Source: Styela clava (Eukaryota; Chordata; Ascidiacea; Stolidobranchia; Styelidae). From it: a stretch of DNA of 64,000 nucleotides. Both the position numbers and the translations under genes were made by a program. Positions within the stretch are counted from its first letter, which is position 1. Every line of letters starts with the position of its first letter. The notes under the pieces were generated by a model that saw only the letters and a list, made by a program, of their open reading frames with translations, did no database searches and was not told where the DNA came from. Where the stretch lies: positions 13,871,426 to 13,935,425 of the forward strand of contig NC_135263.1 in the NCBI RefSeq assembly GCF_964204865.1, written 5' to 3'. Shown one piece after another: positions 57,875 to 64,000 of the stretch.

Positions 57875-60800
57875 TTCCGGTCTTTTCGGTCGCCATTTTT
57901 CTGGAAGGCAACCGCAACAAATACAGAATATGTTCAAAAAAGCTTGTCTGAATCTTTTATTCAGAAAACAGTAGACGACAGGATTGACGCATGTTGAAAC
58001 GTAGGGCAGAATCTGAAAACAATCAAGATGTTTAAACCTTAGCTTTTGCCAAAATGCTTTCTTGCTACTATATTAAGACAGCTTTATTTATTCGACTGTG
58101 TTTCTAACTTTCGAAACGGAAAGTATTTTAAAAATCACTAATCAGTTTTATGAAAGTTTAAACCGTTGAATTCTGGAACAAGCGATAAAAATTTAAAAAC
58201 GACTTAAAATGTATGATAGTTGAAAATAGAATGTCGAGGCCCCGGATGTCTTCCATGAAAAAATATATATATATTTAAATTCTGTAATTGAATACTACGT
58301 TACCTTCTACGTTCAATTGGTTGTATCTGAATATCACGCACAAACACAAAGAATTATGTGCTTTCGTAACGATTAGAACCTGCTTAGTAACAACGAGCTG
58401 AATGGGTCAATCCTTTATAATTATTTAATCATAGAAAAAAATTTGACATCAAATATTTGTAGGCTACCTGGATGACAATAATGCCACTCTGTAGTTTTCT
58501 TCTGGCAGTTTGAGGATCAAACGATTTCCAAACATTCACGACGAAGGTGGGTGTCCAACACGCGAAAAATAAAATCTAAAACAACACACAAGGAGTATTA
58601 GTCATATATACACATTTCCCAATGCAAATTTATCAAAACAATGTGGCCTAACAGAAGAAAAACAACGTGGAGTGTTTTCATCATGCACATTGGGACATGC
58701 TTCAATGATCCACGTGACGATTTTTATAAAAATCGTGTAACTTTGCATCTAACTAAAATGTATTCTAATGAATATTTGGTATGTCAACTTCCATCCAGTC
58801 AGAACTTACCACAATCACGATCAACATCTCCACAACTTTCTTTTTCGCTTGAAGTTGTTTTCGTGTCTCGTTCTTCCGGGAGTCTTCTTTCTTTGAAACA
58901 CCGTTGCGCAAGGATTTGGGATTTCTACATGTTCGTAGAAATTTTTTGAAACCTTTTGTATGTTCCGAATTAGCTGATGTGTTGCTGTCATCATTGGCCT
59001 TGACGCACTATTGAAGATTTAAGTTTTGTTATGAAAGTCAAGCGCTGGACTAACCATTGACCAAGTCGATATCACCACCCTAAACTTTAAATGTTATTCA
59101 TATATATATACTAAAAAGCGTGATTGAAATAACATCGGACAAAATCAACACATAGTTTTGATATTGTGCTAAAATGGTCTGACTCTGTACCCGTTACATA
59201 TGGTAACAGGATTGTAGCGAGAAAAAAATATTAAACTCGAATCTCAACACCAAAATATTCTATTCCAGCTCCGGGTAGACAAAATTTTTGACAAATAACA
59301 TACAAAACCAATAACATACAATAGCAAACGACACCGAAAAATTTAAATTTTCTATTCTAGCTTTCGCTCCAGCTCTGATAATTTGGAAAGAAAATGACAG
59401 AAATTTAATTTTATCCTAATTTGTGATTACTTCTTTCCCATTGGCACTCAATCCTATAAGTCTGTGCGATTCTGGTTTGTGCTCTGCTGTTCGCTGCGTT
59501 CGTGGCGTTGAGTTTCCACTGACATCTTGATTACCTGTAACATGATAGATTGGGGTATTATGATGTAGCTTACTTGCCTTTCATACAGTTATTTTGGGTC
59601 CCCATCTTATGTGCCGTTAGATAAAACAAAGGTAATTGAAGAAGAAGCAAAAGAGTTGAGACATTAGACCCAGGGATGCACAACCTTTTTGCTATTGGCG
59701 GCTGCATTGCATTTATTCGTATTTAATACGGCCTCCAGGGTGCTTTTATGACGTCATAGCCGCGTATTTGACCCATGCGAGGTGCAGTCTGCCCAATTAT
59801 GAAGTATGTAAGACTACTAGGAAGTATAATATTCGAATTTTAAATGAATTTTTCTTTTCGGTGAACCTATTCTTGAGCAGATATATTGCAGCAAGTTGCA
59901 TAATGGTTGCACAACATTTAAAAAAAAATCGAAAGTTGGGAAGGGGGCGAGGGGCGGTTGCCCCCATTTTCTTGTCCCCAAAAGTATAATAAAATGTCAA
60001 ATAAGCTGGCTTGCTAGGCTAGATTGCTACGTTGCTAGACTGCTGAAACGCGTGATCAATCTGAACCGTGAAGGGAAATCTTCAACAGCAAATACACCAT
60101 CCGGATTGTGACGCACCGCGTCGTCTGACTTTTTTGCAGTGCTTCTGTTTTGCTTCAATATACGTCAGCATAGCCACCGAATTCTATATTTTGAACTTTT
60201 TTTTGTTGTTGTTCATAGGATTTTGTATGTGGACGGCCGCATTATTTTTTCACAACGGCCGCAGGCTGTGCACCGTTGCGGATTAGACTGATGAGGAAAC
60301 ATGTGAAATTGGGAAAAGGCATTACGATTCCTACCTTGTGTCTGTCAGATTCATACCGATATAATTTTTTTCTACAATTTTCCGACCGAGCTGCGGCAAA
60401 CACACCGTGTTTATCAACTCAGATAAAAAAAAAATCAAATTTATATTATATACATAATATTTGACATGTCTGATATACCTTGTTTTTGCTTCAGTTCATT
60501 CACCTGAAATCCTTTGTAAATTGTTTTGCAGACAAGTCCATATGCCACCGTCATCAGCACTCCGGGAATTATTAGAAGTGCTATGAGTTGGAATAAGTAC
60601 CTATGGAGACAGTAAAGTTTTTATTAATGTGGGGCGATAATTATTGGTAACAAAAAATCAAAGTTAATAATTGTTTAATTAATCCGTATATGATTTTCCC
60701 ACCAATTACAAAATAACAAACATAGTTTAGTAACTTTGTTCTTAATACTATTTACACCCGTTTTTTAGCCGTGGGCGTGTGGGCTATTTTACTATTGAAA

Positions 60801-61377
60801 ACATTAATCGCTCAAGTATTTTCCTAATAGACATCGTAGTCACAGCTTTGCACCAAAACGTTAACACTTCACATTAACTTTAAATTACTAATTCCTCGGA
60901 TAAAATAAAGTATTTCTCACCAAATTTTCTGTATGTCCGACATTTGATGACACCGAAAAAGAAGAGAAAAAAACAATAATCATTCCTACTCAAATGTATG
61001 CGTGTTATGCAAATATGTTGGAGAAAAATTAGCAATGGCTATTCTACTTTTAATAATATTCAAAAATATTGAAGGATAGTGCTTTCGTATTGTCTTGAAT
61101 AAAAGTATGGAAAGGCCCATGTCGAGACGAGAGTATAACACATCATCTTGATATAAACATTATTATATTTAATTTTTACGCAATAACCCATAGTCTACCC
61201 ACTTACATGACTAGCTGGTAACTTGGAATGGCTTGAAGTTTCGTCTTCATCTGGAAATTTGACTCTACAAGCTTTAATACAAATACCTCTTCTTGCTAGA
61301 GGCATCATTTTAATAGTCGAATAAACGGCAAACGGTAACATAATCAGAAAACTGAATATCCATATCCCCAATATTAC
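57875..61377 (-). CDS. CCKR: Cholecystokinin/gastrin (cionin)-type receptor, TM4-TM7, partial
   Basis: Class A peptide GPCR of the plasma membrane; vertebrate relatives bind CCK and gastrin, and tunicate ones bind cionin. Exons, 5' to 3': 61207-61377 (TM4 VILGIWIFSFLIMLPFAVYS, then loop 2 with CRVKFPDE), a probable 8-nt exon 60921-60928, 60479-60600 (TM5, LLIIPGVLMTVAYGLVCK), 59431-59534 and 58810-59007 (Ser- and Lys-rich third cytoplasmic loop ending QAKKKVVEMLIVIV), 58468-58575 (TM6 ILFFACWTPTFVVNVW) and 57875-58012 (TM7 VSTCVNPVVYCFLNKRFRQ, with the NPxxY motif, then a Cys cluster for palmitoylation). IPGVxMxVAYGL and AKKxVxxMLIVIV are hallmarks of CCK receptors. Exons for TM1-TM3 are not found to the window end. 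The C-terminus is uncertain. Confidence 0.88.
59671..60281. mobile_element. Decayed hAT-like element in the receptor intron
   Basis: The left end CAGGGATGCACAACCTTTTT resembles hAT termini. The right end, GGCTGTGCACCGTTGCGG, is a diverged inverted match (reverse complement contains GTGCACAGCC). The flanks ATTAGACC (59663-59670) and ATTAGACT (60282-60289) match at 7 of 8 positions. GCGGC-rich subterminal motifs occur at both sides. Confidence 0.55.
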
Positions 61378-62807
61378 CTACAAAATAAAATAGAGGCAAC
61401 TATAAAAAATCGGGATAGCCGGAACTAGTGATTGTGAAAAGTCTTGGGCTAGGGGTACTGACGAAATTTATAGCAGTGGTTCCCAGGATTTCGAATGTCA
61501 ATCTAAGAATTTAAAGACGTTTGCACGAATGGAATTCATGGTATAGTAGGTATAAGAAATAAGCAATTTTCGTTTATTGAATTCTTGGTGAAAATGAAGT
61601 TATTTTTAGTTTTTCTATTTGGGGCAACACTTCACTGAAATGTTATTGTTGCTTATAATGATACAGGGCCTGAGCCTAATATAGTAAAAAAATCCGCAGT
61701 AACAGATTGAATTTGGTCACAAGATATCAACAACCGATATTAATGTACACTCAAAATAACTCTTGATATAGCATAACGTTATTATAAATACATATTACTA
61801 TTGACTTTCTCGTGCATATTTGTTTTAGAAATCGTCCTAAAGAAAACTGTTTTGCATCAATAATAATAACTATGATACCAAATTTGCAATAACTATAACA
61901 CCTGTACAACATGTCTACGAAATATTTGTGACGATAACAATTACTAAGAACGGGTGTTAGCATTGGTTGAATTGAATTTTGCAATTTGCTTTATATTTGC
62001 TTATAACAAAGTAGGCGTGACATTAATCAGTTACGACTATTTATGGCATTTGAGAGAATGTCTCGCAGTCAGCAAGTCAACGCGCGCCAGGAAATTTTCT
62101 ACTGATTTTTACAAGAAATCGGTGAGAAAAATTGAAGCCGAAGCGTCGTGGTCTGCCATTTGCAATTTTAATGTGTGTGTCTGTAATACATTTTGAATAT
62201 CCACGAACATCGTCTATTCTTCGAGTTCACGACACAATACTTATGAACGAACACATTACCTAGTTCAGAAACGCAGTACCATTCATATTTTCTTTATTTT
62301 TATTACTCAAATGTGGCTGCTGTCTTAAGTTTTAAAGCGTAATTGCCGCATCTTCGCGAAGCTTATACCCACATGCCTCCTCTAACTGATGTTACTTCTA
62401 TTACTGCTCAGCGATATTCAAGCATGTAGGCAACAGTGGTTTATTAAAAAATACAATAAATGAAATAAAAGCAAAAAGAAAATGAATGCAAAGCGATAAA
62501 ATGAAATATCTACACGGTTGAAAAATGATAATACATTATCATAAATATTGCTATTATACAAGCTCAGCAATAAAAATTGACATCATTTATAACAAGGTGG
62601 GCCACGACTAAGCTAAATACATTTTTAAATTTCGATCCTTCATATACATGTCTGAGTATGGAACATCGAAATTGAGGCTGAGATAGTCTTAAATCGATAT
62701 ATTTAAAATTGTGACATATTCTTCTACGTCAAAGATGATTTACGAGTCCATAACACTACACTGCCAGCAACGATGTTTTGTTCGTAAATATTCATGAGAA
62801 ATTGAGT
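61378..62807. other. Intron or intergenic DNA between receptor TM4 exon and DHRS4
   Basis: No coding exon is recognisable on either strand. CAGTGGTTCCCAGGATTT near 61473 resembles an isolated hAT terminus without a partner. The upper part should contain the DHRS4 3' UTR. Confidence 0.5.
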
Positions 62808-63656
62808 TTACAAGCGAGATAAAGCTCCTCCTGATACAGCAAAGTTTTCTCCGGTAATATAGCTCGCATCATCAGAACAAAGAAAAGAGGCAAGTCCTGC
62901 ACATTCACTCGGATCACCAAAACGCTTCATTGGAATATAACTTAAAAATTCTTCACGAATCTCTTTTCCTTTTGTAAGAACATCGCTGAATGGCGTGCGA
63001 AATATCCCAAGAGTAATGCAATTTATTCTGACGTTTTGTTCTAAAAGCTCAGGCATAAGAGCTTTTGTTAAGGAAAATAAAGCACTTTTGCTCACTGCAT
63101 ATGCACTAGGCATTCTTTGAGGCTGGAAACCGCTCATGCTCGATGTTATGACAATCGATCCTTGTTTGTTTTGCTTCCCCATGTGAGGAACAGCATCGCG
63201 GATCAGGCAGAAATTTGCTTTCACATTAACATCAAAAGCCTTGTCGAACGCAGTCTCCGGTGTGTCCAAAAACGTGCCTGTGTGAGCATTAACTCCTGCG
63301 TTGTTAATTAATATATCAATCCCCCCGTGATTTTTAGCTGTGTTTTCAACAAGAGCTTTTCGTTCTTCGTTACAGCCTACATGACAAGTGAACCCCGATG
63401 CTTTCAGTCCTTCTGACGTTAGACTCTTTACGGCTTTATCGACATTTTTCTGTTGTCTGCTGCCAAGTACAACATGGGCTCCTTCCTCTGCAAGGCGCTT
63501 TGCCATTGCAAGACCAATGCCCTCAGTGCATCCTACTGCAAGTGCGGTTCGTCCATCTAGTTTCTGAAGCCTTTGATTCAACGTGTAAGAGGCATGAAAG
63601 CTGCGTGCTAACGGTATATTTTTCACAACCAAGCGGGTTACTGTAGCAGACTTCAT
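62808..63656 (-). CDS. DHRS4: DHRS4, NADP-dependent short-chain dehydrogenase, intronless
   Basis: Peroxisomal SDR (NADP-dependent retinol/carbonyl reductase). The 282-residue protein has a glycine-rich cofactor motif VGCTEGIG (41-48), SR at 66-67 after the second strand (NADPH preference), NNAG at 118-121, catalytic S173, Y186 and K190 (YAVSK), and a C-terminal SRL. SRL is a type-1 peroxisomal targeting signal and is identical to the end of human DHRS4. An N-terminal extension of about 30 residues, rich in basic and hydroxylated residues without acids (MKSATVTRLVVKNIPLARSF), precedes the fold, as in human DHRS4, and could act as a mitochondrial presequence. The gene is a single open frame, unlike the multi-exon vertebrate genes. 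It lies on the same strand as, and probably inside an intron of, the CCK-type receptor. Confidence 0.93.
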   Translation of the reverse strand: MKSATVTRLVVKNIPLARSFHASYTLNQRLQKLDGRTALAVGCTEGIGLAMAKRLAEEGAHVVLGSRQQKNVDKAVKSLTSEGLKASGFTCHVGCNEERKALVENTAKNHGGIDILINNAGVNAHTGTFLDTPETAFDKAFDVNVKANFCLIRDAVPHMGKQNKQGSIVITSSMSGFQPQRMPSAYAVSKSALFSLTKALMPELLEQNVRINCITLGIFRTPFSDVLTKGKEIREEFLSYIPMKRFGDPSECAGLASFLCSDDASYITGENFAVSGGALSRL

Positions 63657-64000
63657 ATTTTATATTCGACTAAACAGGTGGGTCTCGGAGATAACAATTC
63701 GTGTATGAAGATTTTCAGTCGACGCGTGGCATTTTATGCTGTTAGATGAATCGTTTATAGTAATTTGACTTTCTGTAATATCTCTCTCGTTTCTTCGAAA
63801 TACTTTTGTTTAATAAATGCTGACACATTGAAGCCGCACCCTTGCTCGTAATGCAAAGCTTATGAACACACCCGTGTTCAACAGCTCCGCGAGTTCGAAA
63901 AAACGCGCCTGTAGAAGCAAGCGCGAACACGAATTTTTGCTCATTAGAAAATAGGAGAGAATTCAAGCATTTAACATAGGCCCGAAATATAGCCATGCTT
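63657..64000. other. 5' flank of DHRS4 at the window edge
   Basis: It should carry the DHRS4 leader and promoter. An 84-codon minus-strand frame (63742-63996) has no recognised domain and I do not call it a gene. Confidence 0.4.

Noticed and set aside
1-64000. CRISPR array, phage or bacterial features
   Set aside because: Genes are spliced with GT-AG introns and are metazoan; the regular repeats found are minisatellite or transposon repeats.

Overview
This is an AT-rich animal nuclear window. Its genes have many introns with GT-AG junctions, and the introns and intergenic DNA are full of cut-and-paste DNA transposons and tRNA-derived SINEs. The gene set (UBE3A, GEMIN5, CCDC115, DHRS4, a cholecystokinin-type receptor) is metazoan. 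Moderate intron sizes, loss of introns in several genes, a possible 5' trans-splice acceptor and a cionin-receptor-like GPCR make an invertebrate deuterostome, perhaps an ascidian tunicate, my best guess. The sequence alone does not prove this.

Layout. 1-2475: no recognisable gene. 2476-14161 (+): complete 15-exon UBE3A, a HECT ubiquitin ligase whose phases join to 1,006 codons plus stop. 15840-26000: a head-to-tail tandem duplication, each unit carrying one intronless aldo-keto reductase gene on the minus strand (15889-16848 and 22600-23559). Both units were later interrupted by different transposons, and each unit preserves empty sites for insertions in the other. 26453-29057: an hAT element with a frameshifted transposase, abutting a SINE. 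29690-52022 (-): complete 27-exon GEMIN5, the snRNA-binding subunit of the SMN complex; its intron 14 holds a 3.2-kb hAT with a second transposon nested inside. 52717-53349 (-): intronless CCDC115, a V-ATPase assembly factor. 57875-61377 (-): exons for TM4 to TM7 of a cholecystokinin/gastrin (cionin) receptor. 62808-63656 (-): intronless DHRS4, a peroxisomal short-chain dehydrogenase. The receptor exons for TM1-TM3 are not seen up to the window edge, so DHRS4 probably sits inside a receptor intron.

The host genes are not one pathway: they cover protein turnover, carbonyl metabolism, snRNP assembly, vacuolar acidification, peptide signalling and retinoid/carbonyl reduction. The unusual content is the transposon archaeology. 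There are four hAT-type insertions with exact 8-bp target duplications, others with near matches, several layers of nesting, a SINE family in both orientations, and one element with internal repeats in direct and inverted copies.
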